This document shows positions 49,145-57,129 of a DNA stretch of 57,129 bases, one piece after another (position 1 is the first letter of the stretch; every line of letters starts with the position of its first letter). Source of the stretch: Phycisphaerae bacterium (GTDB taxonomy: Bacteria; Planctomycetota; Phycisphaerae; Sedimentisphaerales; Anaerohalosphaeraceae); assembly GCA_012729675.1 (NCBI GenBank), contig JAAYCR010000072.1, positions 1-57,129 on the forward strand. Direction: 5' to 3'. A program made the position numbers and the translations under genes. The notes below the pieces were generated by a model, which saw only the letters and a list, made by a program, of their open reading frames with translations, made no database searches and was not told the origin of the DNA.

Positions 49145-50626
49145 TTAGTAGTGTCGGTTGCGCGGGGGTGCGGCGTATGGGTGATTGATGAAGAAGTAGC
49201 GGAGTGCGTCGATGGGGTGGTCGTAGAGGCCGTCTTTTTCGGGCAGTTCGGAGGGGGATTTGGCGCCGGCGTCGGGGTAGTGGTAGCAGCGGAGGGCTTC
49301 GATGGTGCGAGTGCATCGCGGGTCGATGACCAGGCGGCTGGCGGCGTCGCCGCTGCGGAGGGCGGCGCGGATTTTTTCGATGCCCTCGTAGATGCGGCTG
49401 GAGCGGTAGGTTGCGCGAACGCCAGCTTCGGCCAGCTCGCGGACGGTGCTGGTTCCGGTGATGTCGCTGCGTGCCGAGCCGGCGGGGTCGCAATACGTCC
49501 CGGCCACGCGCGATTCGGGGCAGGGGGTGCGGCGTTTGACCTCCTCGGCGTGCTCGACGATGGGCTTGCGGCGCTGGATGTATTCATCGATGACAAACAC
49601 GCGGCCGTCGTCGTCGGCCTGAATCCACAGGCACACAAACGGATTGACGTAGCCGAAGTCGATGGTGCGGTACAGCGGCAGCGCGGGCTGGTAGGGTGCG
49701 GGCGCGACGTGGACGGCGGGGTCGAACTCGGCAAAGACAGCGTTTTCCAGCGTTGGACGCAGGCAGAGCATCTCGGCCTCGAAGCCGGCGCGGCTGCTGC
49801 GGCGCATCCGGCTGATGCAGTCGTCGATGGCCAGATAGCCGTCGGCGCGGCGGGCGATACCGCGGCAATCTCCCGATAGCGGGCAGCGGCTGCAGCTTCG
49901 GTCGGGCGGGCACGGCTCGATGACCTCCCACATACACCAGCGGAACGTCGGCATGGCGATTTCGTCGGCGCGCTGGAGGATTTGCTGCATCAGGCCCCAG
50001 GGGCGGTGGAAGGTGCTGAACATCTCCATCGCGGCGCGGAGGCCGTCGCCGCTGCGGGTGACGAATTGCGCCGCGGCGAAGAGGTCGGGGTTGAACAACT
50101 CCATCTCGTCGCAGCGGAGCTTGTGGATGTGTCGGCCGCGGATGGCGGGGGCCGATTGCGGCAGGACTTCGACCTTGGCGCCGTTGGTGAATCGGCAGGC
50201 GTCGGTCAGCAGGCGGCCGTCGAGGGCGTATGCGAAATCGTCCTGGAGAAATGCGGCCAGATAGTCATACATCCGATGGGCCTGGTCGCGCGACCCGGCC
50301 AGCAGGCGCGTTTGGCAGCCGGGCTTGAAAAGCCCTTCCAGCAGCGTAGCGACGGCGGCAAGCTGGGTTTTTCCCCCGCCGCGATTGGCCCAGACGACGC
50401 AATCGCCGTTGGCCGCCGGCGGCGCGGCAAAATCGGCGTTGAAGCTGTGCCAGAGGTAGTCCATCGGGCTGTTGTGGCCGGGACAGAGCGAGCGGTCGGG
50501 GATGTTCAGCCCCAGCTCGGCGGCAACGAATCGCCGCAGCAGGTCGCGCGTGGCGGGGCGAGCCGGGGCGGCGGGGTCTTCGGAACAGGCCGGCGCAGCG
50601 GCGCGGCGTGCGGGTGTTTTGGACAT
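49145..50626 (-). CDS. Phage-type terminase large subunit (orphan)
   Basis: A 493-residue TerL-like DNA packaging motor. The ATPase domain has Walker A GGGKT (residues 83-87) and Walker B with catalytic Glu (RCDEMEL, 171-177). The nuclease domain shows Asp323 (TIDFGYVNPF), Asp380 (TYCDPAG) and Asp473 (DHPIDALRYFF). Between them is a four-Cys cluster, C239-x5-C245-x2-C248-x5-C254, which may bind zinc or an iron-sulfur cluster. AAGGAG precedes the ATG. No portal, capsid or small-terminase gene is recognisable nearby. It may be a prophage relic or a domesticated packaging gene; its frame and motifs are intact. Confidence 0.9.
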   Translation of the reverse strand: MSKTPARRAAAPACSEDPAAPARPATRDLLRRFVAAELGLNIPDRSLCPGHNSPMDYLWHSFNADFAAPPAANGDCVVWANRGGGKTQLAAVATLLEGLFKPGCQTRLLAGSRDQAHRMYDYLAAFLQDDFAYALDGRLLTDACRFTNGAKVEVLPQSAPAIRGRHIHKLRCDEMELFNPDLFAAAQFVTRSGDGLRAAMEMFSTFHRPWGLMQQILQRADEIAMPTFRWCMWEVIEPCPPDRSCSRCPLSGDCRGIARRADGYLAIDDCISRMRRSSRAGFEAEMLCLRPTLENAVFAEFDPAVHVAPAPYQPALPLYRTIDFGYVNPFVCLWIQADDDGRVFVIDEYIQRRKPIVEHAEEVKRRTPCPESRVAGTYCDPAGSARSDITGTSTVRELAEAGVRATYRSSRIYEGIEKIRAALRSGDAASRLVIDPRCTRTIEALRCYHYPDAGAKSPSELPEKDGLYDHPIDALRYFFINHPYAAPPRNRHY

Positions 50627-51138
50627 ACGGCTTCTCCTTCTGTTTGGATTGCGATGTTACCCTCTTCTTTTTGGGATATTTCCCCCGTGCCTTCTTTTGC
50701 CCTGTGAAGGCGGGGGTATTATACCAAAAATTCCGAAAAAATCAATATAAATACCATACAGGACGGCGGCTGGGTGGCATCGGCTCTGCGCAGCAGACCG
50801 GTGGCAAATCCTCCCATAAGTACAAAAAACCTGTTTATTTTCGATTTATAAAAATGTCTTCAATCCCCGCCGTTCTGCGGCGTCATTTAGCTAGCATGGT
50901 TCACAAGCGACAGCAGCGGCAGAAGTGCAGCAAAACATGTGAGCGAATATAATGCGTCGTCCAGCGTGGACGATGTTATTTTTATGGGATATTGCGGAGA
51001 ATGGGTTGGCCACACCTCAATTGATACAAGATGCCTGGCACCCTGAATTTGGACAAAAATTGTCCGCCGCCCTTTTTTGATTTTAGCTCTAAGGGGTTTT
51101 CGGTATTTTGGAAATTTGTGATATTTTCAAAAAAAGTG
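50627..51138. other. Spacer upstream of terminase, REP-like scrap
   Basis: No supported gene. GATGCCTGGCACCCTGAATT (51026-51045) belongs to the same style of repeat as GTCTGGCCCC at 47919 and 48951. GGTATTATACCAAAAA near 50714 resembles GTATTATACCACAAAA near 47620. Confidence 0.45.
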
Positions 51139-51167
51139 TTGACAGCAGCGTTGATTGCCGATATTAA
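51139..51167 (+). promoter_or_regulatory. Promoter of the outer-membrane protein gene
   Basis: TTGACA (51139-51144) and TATTAA (51162-51167) have a 17-bp spacer. The start codon is about 300 bases downstream, leaving a long 5' untranslated region with no gene but several purine-rich patches. No known riboswitch motif was recognised. Confidence 0.6.
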
Positions 51168-51472
51168 TCCTATGAATTAGCACTCAATTTGGAGATTAAC
51201 TATATTTCAGGTTCAGAAACGTCAAGGAAAGACGGAAGTAAGGATTTGAAAACTCAATAAGGAGACGACGCCGGAGGTTGGGATCGGCACGTTATTTTCA
51301 TCTCTTAAAACCACCAGCGTCATAGGTCTTTTCAAGAACTAAAATTTTACGTTACCGTTTTTCCTTACACAGAGCACTGAAAATTGAGGCCATAAACGAC
51401 AGTCTGACAAAACATACAGTGTTATGGGCAGTACGGTTTTACGAAACGGAAAATCAATTGAAAGGAATGACC

Positions 51473-52264
51473 ATGAACAAGAAAATGTTTGTAGTGGGAA
51501 TGCTCGTTGCATTCATCAGTGCCGGTGTATGGGCAGTCGGCTTTTCGGGCACACCAACGGCAGAGCTAAAGCAGGGCGAATGGAGCATCGGGTTCAACTA
51601 TATGTATTCAACACAGGACCTTGAGACGACCAAAACAAAATACGGCTGGACCGGAGAACCCCAGGATACGGACGGACTGAAGTTAAAAGACTTCAACGTG
51701 AATCGGTACTATGGCGTCTTGGGTTACGGCATTACCGATCAATGGGAAGTCTATGTTCAGTTGGGCGTTTCCGATATGAAGTTGGAAAACTCGTATTCAT
51801 CTGAAGACAGTTATTGGGGGCTTAATTTCGACAACGATTTTGCTTGGGGCTTTGGCACACGCATCACGCTGGCCCAGCAGGATAATGTTAAGTGGGGTCT
51901 GTCGGCCCAGATGAATTGGTTTGATGCAAGCGTTGATTACAAAGGCGAGGACTGGAAAGATACCTATACCGTGGATGGGTATGACGTCTTGATTGCCTTT
52001 GGTCCTACTGTGGACATGGGCGGTTGGAAGTTGTACGGCGGCGCATTTTACTACTGTATGGATGGCGACTGGGAAGACAAGTACACCGAGACCGGCGAGG
52101 CTGGATACTGGAAGGAAACCGGAAAGCTTAGAGCGGACGGCAATTTTGGCGGCTTTATCGGCGCTCAGTTTGATGTAGCCCAGAGCACAAACATGACGGT
52201 CGAGTTTTCCTCAACCGGCAGCAGCGGCTGGGCACTGGGAACCGGAATCGCGTTTAAGTTCTGA
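51473..52264 (+). CDS. Outer-membrane beta-barrel protein
   Basis: A 263-residue exported protein. The ATG at 51473 has AAAGGAATGA upstream and starts a signal peptide (MNKKMFVVGMLVAFISAGVWAVGFSG). The mature part alternates hydrophobic and polar residues in strands of about ten with aromatic girdles (GEWSIGFNYMYSTQDLE, YYGVLGYGITDQWEVYVQLGVSDMK, DFAWGFGTRITLAQQDNVKWGLSAQMNWFDASVDYKG). It ends in a terminal strand SGWALGTGIAFKF with C-terminal Phe. This is an 8-12 stranded barrel. Family not recognised; could be OmpW-like or a porin. A terminator follows. Confidence 0.8.
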   Translation: MNKKMFVVGMLVAFISAGVWAVGFSGTPTAELKQGEWSIGFNYMYSTQDLETTKTKYGWTGEPQDTDGLKLKDFNVNRYYGVLGYGITDQWEVYVQLGVSDMKLENSYSSEDSYWGLNFDNDFAWGFGTRITLAQQDNVKWGLSAQMNWFDASVDYKGEDWKDTYTVDGYDVLIAFGPTVDMGGWKLYGGAFYYCMDGDWEDKYTETGEAGYWKETGKLRADGNFGGFIGAQFDVAQSTNMTVEFSSTGSSGWALGTGIAFKF

Positions 52265-52300
52265 TAAAATTAAAAGTCGGAACATTTAGTCTCCTTTTTA

Positions 52301-52335
52301 GGAACTGCGGAAAGGCCCCGCAGTTCCCTTTTTTT
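52301..52335 (+). terminator. Terminator of the outer-membrane protein gene
   Basis: GGAACTGCGG (52301-52310) pairs perfectly with CCGCAGTTCC (52318-52327), and a C is followed by seven T residues. Confidence 0.95.
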
Positions 52336-52393
52336 GGGCCGGCCAGGTGCCGAGCAAAGACATAACAAGCTGAAGCTCATTCTATAACCGAAT

Positions 52394-52439
52394 CTGTTAC
52401 CTATGTCGTCGGTACATTTTGTTACCTATGTTACCGGTT
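52394..52439. repeat. Solo IS481-like terminal repeat, copy 2
   Basis: TGTTACCTATGT, GTCGTCGGTA linker, TGTTACCTATGT, then ACCGGT: the same arrangement as 31387-31430 with few differences. No transposase is nearby. The rest of 52336-52582 has no gene. Confidence 0.55.
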
Positions 52440-52582
52440 TGTACCTACCCGCAAAGGCGGACGAGGGGTATACACTCTCTCGAACCTGCACCCCAATTGG
52501 CGGAAATTCCGCACCCTCTCACACGATAGCTGCGCCTGCGTTACAAAGCCAACACGCCCCGCCGAATGCGAAAAGTTTACCG

Positions 52583-53104
52583 TTACATCAAAAACGGGTC
52601 ATAGAAGAACGGATCCAACGGCATTGGCTCGATCTCTTCCATCGCCGCCGGGTAGCTGAACTTCAGGACCGTCGGCTGGGCCAGCCGCTTGAACTCGGCC
52701 ATCGGCATCCACACCGACCGCTGGTGGGAACCCGCCTGAAAGACGATTTCCTTGTCTTTGGCTAAGGTTCGGTCCATCAGCGTTGGCAGGCCATACAGGC
52801 TACCCACCGGCGGCTCGGCGCCGATCTGGACATCCGGAAACAGCATCTCCATCTCGTGTTCGGTCGCCAGACGCACATTATCAGTGCCCAGATGCTGCTG
52901 CAGGGCATACAAGTTGATCTTGCGGTCGGCCGGCAGCACACAGACATAAAATCGCCCCGTGTCCGCCCGCACAATCACAGGCTTGGCCACCTGACGCGCC
53001 GGCACATGCTCGACCGTCGCCAAACCGGCAGCCGTAAAGACCGGCTCATGTTCGCTGACTTTGAAACTGCATTCTTTCTGTTTTAAATAGTCCAAAATGT
53101 CCAT
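52583..53104 (-). CDS. YbaK/ProX-type aminoacyl-tRNA deacylase
   Basis: A 173-residue protein of the YbaK/EbsC fold, which hydrolyses mischarged tRNAs such as Cys- or Ala-tRNA-Pro. Family phrases: VPARQVAKPVIVRADTGRFYVCVLPADRKINLYALQQHLG, LATEHEMEMLFPDVQIGAEPPVGSLYGLPTLMDRTLAKDKEIVFQAGSHQRSVWMPMAEFKRL. GGGAGG precedes the ATG at 53104 (a GTG six bases earlier is less likely). It has an extra acidic, Pro-rich C-terminal tail. It is a stand-alone gene; a trans-acting editing role is likely. Confidence 0.9.
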   Translation of the reverse strand: MDILDYLKQKECSFKVSEHEPVFTAAGLATVEHVPARQVAKPVIVRADTGRFYVCVLPADRKINLYALQQHLGTDNVRLATEHEMEMLFPDVQIGAEPPVGSLYGLPTLMDRTLAKDKEIVFQAGSHQRSVWMPMAEFKRLAQPTVLKFSYPAAMEEIEPMPLDPFFYDPFLM

Positions 53105-53172
53105 AAACACCTCCCTGCTTCAGTTGCACTGATCTCGATTGCGATATTTTCCCTTCCGCAAATAACCCGTTT

Positions 53173-53391
53173 TTAGGGCATTAGCGGAAACAATGGATAC
53201 CCTTGTGGTACGGGCCAGGCGGACTGCCCCGGATCGAGAAATAAGCCGAATACCAGCATTAAAATCGCACCGCCGACAATAATGACAGTGGCCCAGAATC
53301 GGGGATCGTGCACCCAATGACTCAGACGTGTCTCGAAGGCATGCCAGTCGGGCCCGTACCAATGCAAATTGTGAACTTTATGCATCGTCAT
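53173..53391 (-). CDS. Small one-helix membrane protein
   Basis: A 72-residue protein from the ATG at 53391, preceded by GAAAGG. A His/Trp-rich N-terminus (MTMHKVHNLHWYGPDWHAFETRLSHWVHDPRFW) is followed by one membrane helix (ATVIIVGGAILMLVFGLFL). A short Pro/aromatic C-terminus (PVPQGYPLFPLMP) ends it. The His-rich start may bind metal. It is not a recognised family and lies 69 bases upstream of the YbaK gene on the same strand. Confidence 0.55.
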   Translation of the reverse strand: MTMHKVHNLHWYGPDWHAFETRLSHWVHDPRFWATVIIVGGAILMLVFGLFLDPGQSAWPVPQGYPLFPLMP

Positions 53392-53532
53392 AATCCGACC
53401 TTTCAACTATACAACATATCCTGATTATATACTACGCCAAATGATTCTTAAGGTTGTTTCCTATTTACGCAGAAATGAATTATTCACCAAAGTCGGCTCT
53501 TTCGGAAGACGATACACGAGTACTTGTGAATA

Positions 53533-56500
53533 ATGGTGTCAATACCTATTTTGAGATTAATGGACATGTTACGCACAAAATGGATGCTTTCTGCCGCGAT
53601 GGCTCTTGTTGTCGGTACACTGTTTACGGCCTGGATGGTCAAACGCGCCGACGGCCAGATGCGCGCCGAGTTGCTCCATCGAACGGAGTTGGTCGCGCGC
53701 GCGGTCAATATTGAACACGTCAAAGCCCTGACCGGCACAGAGGCCGATCTGGACAGTCCCGATTTTCTGTACCTCAATGCCCAATTAACAAATGTCAAAA
53801 AGGCCAATGATAAATATCGGTATATTTATCTGATGGCCCGGCCTGAAGAAGATAAGGTCATCTTTCTTCTTGATACACAGGACGATGAACAGAAAGAGTC
53901 GCCGCCCTCTCAGCCGGGTGATTTATATGAAGATTGCTCGACGGAACTGCTGAGTATTTTCGACACACAGCAGCCTTTTGCCGAAGGGCCTATTACAGAT
54001 GAATGGGGTACCTGGATTTCTGCACATGTCGCTTTTGTCGATCCGCAGAGGGATGAAACAATTGCCATATTGGGTATTGATGTTGACGCGGAGGACTGGA
54101 AACAGACGGTTATCGCCCGCGCTGCGCTGCCGGCGGCACTGGGATTGGCCCTGATTGCAGCGCTTGTGTTGGCCAGTACCGCCTATGGCCAATACCATTC
54201 GCTGACTAGGACGGAAGCGGTGCTGCGACACACTGAAAACCAGTTCAAGTCGCTGTTTATAAATTCTCCGGTTGCGATCATTGTTCACGATAAAGACAGC
54301 GGCGAAATTGTCGATGCCAATCCGGCTGCCTGCGAAATATACGGTTTTTCAACAATTGAGCAGCTGAAAGGGTCCTGTATCTGGCAGGAACCGCCCTATA
54401 CGTTTAATAACGCACCTAACTGGATTCATAAGGCCGCGGCGGAAGGGATTCATCAGTTTGAATGGCTCGGTCATCACGCTACCGGAAGTCCGTTCTGGGC
54501 ACATGTCAGGCTGAATCCGATAACACTTAACGGAAGAGGGTATGTTTTAGCGACCCTTATTGACATTACCGAACGACAGCGGGCCGAAGAGGCCATTAGG
54601 GACAGCGAGCGCAGGCTTAATAATATCATTCATGGGTCGCCGATCCCGATGTTTGTGATTGGGCTGGACCATCGGATTGTCAACTGGAACCTGGCACTTG
54701 AGGGGTTGAGCGGTATCCCCGGCCCGGAGGTCATCGGAACGGCCGAACAGTGGCGGGCGTTTTATCCTGACCCACGGCCGACTCTGGCCGATCTGCTCGT
54801 CGGTGATGAATTGGATACGATTGATACGTATTATGCCGGCAAATACCAAAAATCGCAGCTTATCGAGGACGCTTATGAAGCGACGGATTTCTTCCCCGAC
54901 ATCGGCGAGGAGGGACGTTGGCTGAGGTTCACCGCCGCTTCGATTCGGGACGCCGCAGGCAAAACAGTCGGCGTCATGGAAACGGTGGTGGACATTACCG
55001 AAAGTCAACGGGCGGAAGAGCAAATAAAAGCCGCACTGATCGAAGCGGAAACACTTAACCGCACGCTTGAAGAACAGACCCGTTATGCCAATCAGCTTGC
55101 AAAAGCGGCTGAGACGGCCAATGTTGCCAAAAGTCAGTTTTTGGCCAATATGAGTCATGAGATTCGCACGCCGATGAACGGGGTGATCGGGATGACCGGG
55201 CTTTTGCTGGACACCGCGCTGACCGATGAGCAGCGGGACTACGCCCAAACGGCGTATAATTGCGGCGAGTCGCTGCTGAGCCTGATCAACGATATCCTGG
55301 ACTATTCCAAGATCGAAGCCGGAAAGTTCGAGTTGGATGTTGTGGATTTTGACCTGCGGGATCTGCTGGAAGAATTTGCGGCGATGATGGCGATCCGGGC
55401 TCACGAGAAAGATTTGGAGTTTATTTGTGCAGCCCATCCGGACGTGCCGTCGTATTTGAGTGGCGATCCCGGACGGCTGCGCCAGATTTTGAACAATCTG
55501 GTCGGCAACGCCGTCAAGTTTACCGACGCCGGCGAGGTCGCCGTTCGCGTCGAGCTGGACACCAAGACCGACGATAAGGTTGTCCTTCGATTTTCGGTGC
55601 GCGATACCGGCATCGGAATTTCGGCCGACAAACTGGAGTACGTCTTTGAGAGCTTTGCGCAGGAAGACGGCTCGACCACCCGTAGATACGGCGGCTCCGG
55701 GCTGGGACTGGCCATCTCCAAACAACTGGCCGAGTTGATGGACGGCGATATCGGCGTAATCAGCGCAAAAGGCCAAGGGTCGGAGTTTTGGTTTACCGCT
55801 CGTCTGGGCCTGCGTCCGGAGGACAGGGCCGAGCGCCGCACGCCGGTTGAGATTTGCGGCAAACGCATCCTGGTCGTCGATGACAACTTGACCAATCGCG
55901 AAATCCTCAAGCTGCGGCTGACCTCGTGGGGCGCCCATGTCGTTCAGGCCGCGTCCGGCACGGCGGCAATGGCGGAAATGGAACGGGCTCATCAGGCCCA
56001 ACAGCCGTTTGACGTGGTCATTACCGATATGCAGATGCCCGAAATGGACGGCCTGATGCTGGGCCGCGCTATCCGGCAGGATGCACACTATAAAGACGTG
56101 CACTTGATGATGATGACCTCGCTGGGCCAGTACAGCAGCAGCGCGGAACTGGCCGAGATTGGCTTTTCGGCCTGCTTGGTCAAACCGGTGCGGCCGTCGG
56201 AACTATACACCCGCTTAAAAGCGGGATTGGAAGGACAAATCTGCAACGCCTCATCGCGCCCGCAAAGGGAAAGCGAATATATACCGCCCAAACTGGATCG
56301 TACCCTGCGCGTCCTGCTGGCCGACGACAACATTACCAACCAGAAGGTCGCGCTCGGACTGCTCAAGAAGCTCGGCCTCCACGCCGATGCCGTGGCCAAC
56401 GGCGCTGAAGCCATCAAGGCGCTGGAAATGATCGATTATGACCTGGTGCTGATGGATGTACAGATGCCCGAAATGGACGGCCTGGAAGCCACGCGCCGCA

Positions 56501-57069
56501 TCCGCCGTCCCGACTCCGCCGTCCGCAATCCCAATGTGCTGATCATTGCGATGACCGCACACGCGATGCAGGGCGACTGCGAAAAATGTCTCAAAGCCGG
56601 GATGGACGATTATATCGCCAAGCCCGTCACGCTGGCGGCGCTGGCCGAAAAACTGGCCCAACGACTTTGCCCGACGCCGCCTGGCGAACCTGAGGCAAAC
56701 GATACGCCCCCGTCGCCCGATTTTTCTTCCGGCGCGGTCTTTGACAGAATAGGCTTTCTGGGACGCTTGATGGGCGACGCTGAAATTGCCGGGGCGGTCA
56801 TCGAGGTGTTCCTCGACGATATTCCCAAACAAATCGCCTCGCTCAAGGCCGCTCTGGACGCCGGCGATATGGAGACCATCGGGAATGTCGCACACACCAT
56901 CAAAGGCGCCGCGGCCAATGTGGGAGGCGAGGCGCTGCGCGAACTGGCGTCTCAAATTGAAGAGGCGTGCAGAGACGGAAATGTTGACTATGCCTACAAG
57001 CACTGTTCGGAGTTTGAGGTTCAATTTTCAATGCTGAAAAATGCAATTCAACGCTCCAGTGTCCGATAA
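53533..57069 (+). CDS. Hybrid sensor histidine kinase with two receivers and HPt
   Basis: An 1178-residue kinase. A membrane helix (about 17-36) leads to an extracytoplasmic sensor (40-195, cache-like) and a second helix (about 197-217). Then come two PAS domains (about 235-355, 360-500) and a HisKA domain with SHEIRTP (His near 542). The ATPase domain follows, with NLVGNAVKFT, DTGIGI and GGSGLGLAIS. Two receivers (phospho-Asp in ITDMQMPEMDG and LMDVQMPEMDG) and a C-terminal HPt (HTIKGAAANVG, His near 1120) complete it. This is a full phosphorelay in one chain, as in BarA. The output regulator is not in the window. The ATG at 53533 is uncertain; ATGs at 53560 and 53566 may be used. Confidence 0.95.
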   Translation: MVSIPILRLMDMLRTKWMLSAAMALVVGTLFTAWMVKRADGQMRAELLHRTELVARAVNIEHVKALTGTEADLDSPDFLYLNAQLTNVKKANDKYRYIYLMARPEEDKVIFLLDTQDDEQKESPPSQPGDLYEDCSTELLSIFDTQQPFAEGPITDEWGTWISAHVAFVDPQRDETIAILGIDVDAEDWKQTVIARAALPAALGLALIAALVLASTAYGQYHSLTRTEAVLRHTENQFKSLFINSPVAIIVHDKDSGEIVDANPAACEIYGFSTIEQLKGSCIWQEPPYTFNNAPNWIHKAAAEGIHQFEWLGHHATGSPFWAHVRLNPITLNGRGYVLATLIDITERQRAEEAIRDSERRLNNIIHGSPIPMFVIGLDHRIVNWNLALEGLSGIPGPEVIGTAEQWRAFYPDPRPTLADLLVGDELDTIDTYYAGKYQKSQLIEDAYEATDFFPDIGEEGRWLRFTAASIRDAAGKTVGVMETVVDITESQRAEEQIKAALIEAETLNRTLEEQTRYANQLAKAAETANVAKSQFLANMSHEIRTPMNGVIGMTGLLLDTALTDEQRDYAQTAYNCGESLLSLINDILDYSKIEAGKFELDVVDFDLRDLLEEFAAMMAIRAHEKDLEFICAAHPDVPSYLSGDPGRLRQILNNLVGNAVKFTDAGEVAVRVELDTKTDDKVVLRFSVRDTGIGISADKLEYVFESFAQEDGSTTRRYGGSGLGLAISKQLAELMDGDIGVISAKGQGSEFWFTARLGLRPEDRAERRTPVEICGKRILVVDDNLTNREILKLRLTSWGAHVVQAASGTAAMAEMERAHQAQQPFDVVITDMQMPEMDGLMLGRAIRQDAHYKDVHLMMMTSLGQYSSSAELAEIGFSACLVKPVRPSELYTRLKAGLEGQICNASSRPQRESEYIPPKLDRTLRVLLADDNITNQKVALGLLKKLGLHADAVANGAEAIKALEMIDYDLVLMDVQMPEMDGLEATRRIRRPDSAVRNPNVLIIAMTAHAMQGDCEKCLKAGMDDYIAKPVTLAALAEKLAQRLCPTPPGEPEANDTPPSPDFSSGAVFDRIGFLGRLMGDAEIAGAVIEVFLDDIPKQIASLKAALDAGDMETIGNVAHTIKGAAANVGGEALRELASQIEEACRDGNVDYAYKHCSEFEVQFSMLKNAIQRSSVR

Positions 57070-57114
57070 GTCTCTATAGGCGTCATCTTGAATGGATACA
57101 TATTCCGAAATATC

Positions 57115-57129
57115 GGGGGGGGGGGGGGG
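57115..57129. other. Run of 15 G at the right edge
   Basis: A homopolymer of G ends the window right after the histidine kinase gene. Such runs at contig ends often come from sequencer no-signal calls and may be artefactual. Confidence 0.7.

Noticed and set aside
50608-50952. 114-codon plus-strand frame before the outer-membrane gene
   Set aside because: It begins inside the terminase gene region and shows no protein character.
54547-56103. 518-codon minus-strand open frame
   Set aside because: Antisense shadow of the histidine kinase.

Overview
The window reads as a chromosomal piece of an anaerobic or facultative planctomycete, most likely class Phycisphaerae. The support is indirect: a PEP-CTERM sorting tail, a dockerin-tailed secreted protein, many secreted polysaccharide-degrading enzymes, a Tat-signal Gfo/Idh/MocA oxidoreductase, PilX-like envelope proteins of a planctomycete style, and pyruvate phosphate dikinase and hybrid-cluster-protein genes typical of anaerobes. 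No rRNA gene is present, so this placement is an inference. The last 15 bases are all G and look like an artefact or contig end.

Layout. 1-1075: end of a degraded integrated element with small minus-strand phage-like genes, closed by a 3' fragment of tRNA-Ser(GCU) that looks like an attachment site. 1196-4033 (-): pyruvate phosphate dikinase, split by an in-frame TAG. 4236-4570: a strong promoter and a highly structured RNA ending in a terminator-like hairpin. 4591-11683 (+): nusA, infB (TTG start), rbfA, a degenerate endonuclease III-like protein with a histone-H1-like tail, hisG and a YebC-family gene. 12056-20029: a secreted dockerin protein, then a four-gene locus for plant-polysaccharide breakdown (CE1-type esterase, GH43, an accessory beta-sandwich protein, and a double beta-helix lyase-like protein with a propeller). 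20066-20509: gene debris. 20646-21820: nrdR plus an ATP-cone gene behind a palindromic promoter. 22152-24345: a PEP-CTERM FGE-like protein and a corrinoid protein. 24781-24899 (-): a candidate small RNA. 25084-28679 (-): topA, a GroES-like gene and an unknown gene. 29078-30356: a DUF2089 regulator and membrane partner behind three dyads. 30589-31353: hisF. 31521-36197: a DUF697 membrane protein, lipB and lipA with a GH10 xylanase between them. 36373-40012: an operon of two PilX-like proteins and a small secreted protein. 40133-41419: a mosaic DNA methyltransferase locus. 41548-44958 (-): an Rrf2 regulator, cupin, hybrid cluster protein and ferredoxin-like protein, which together look like a nitrosative-stress module. 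45100-47180 (-): a glutamine amidotransferase and an oxidoreductase. 47200-49100: repeat-rich DNA around one AT-rich gene. 49145-50626 (-): an orphan terminase large subunit. 51473-57069: an outer-membrane barrel, a YbaK-like deacylase, a small membrane protein and a very large hybrid histidine kinase.

The intergenic DNA is unusual. At least a dozen gaps carry short degenerate tandem repeats with a period of exactly 7 bases, each with a different heptamer. A second family has a period of about 9 bases, and there are several hairpin repeats. The most interesting items for follow-up are the minus-strand small RNA with an anti-Shine-Dalgarno loop, the structured RNA upstream of nusA, the heptad repeats, and the glycine/arginine-rich inserts shared by unrelated secreted glycan-degrading enzymes.
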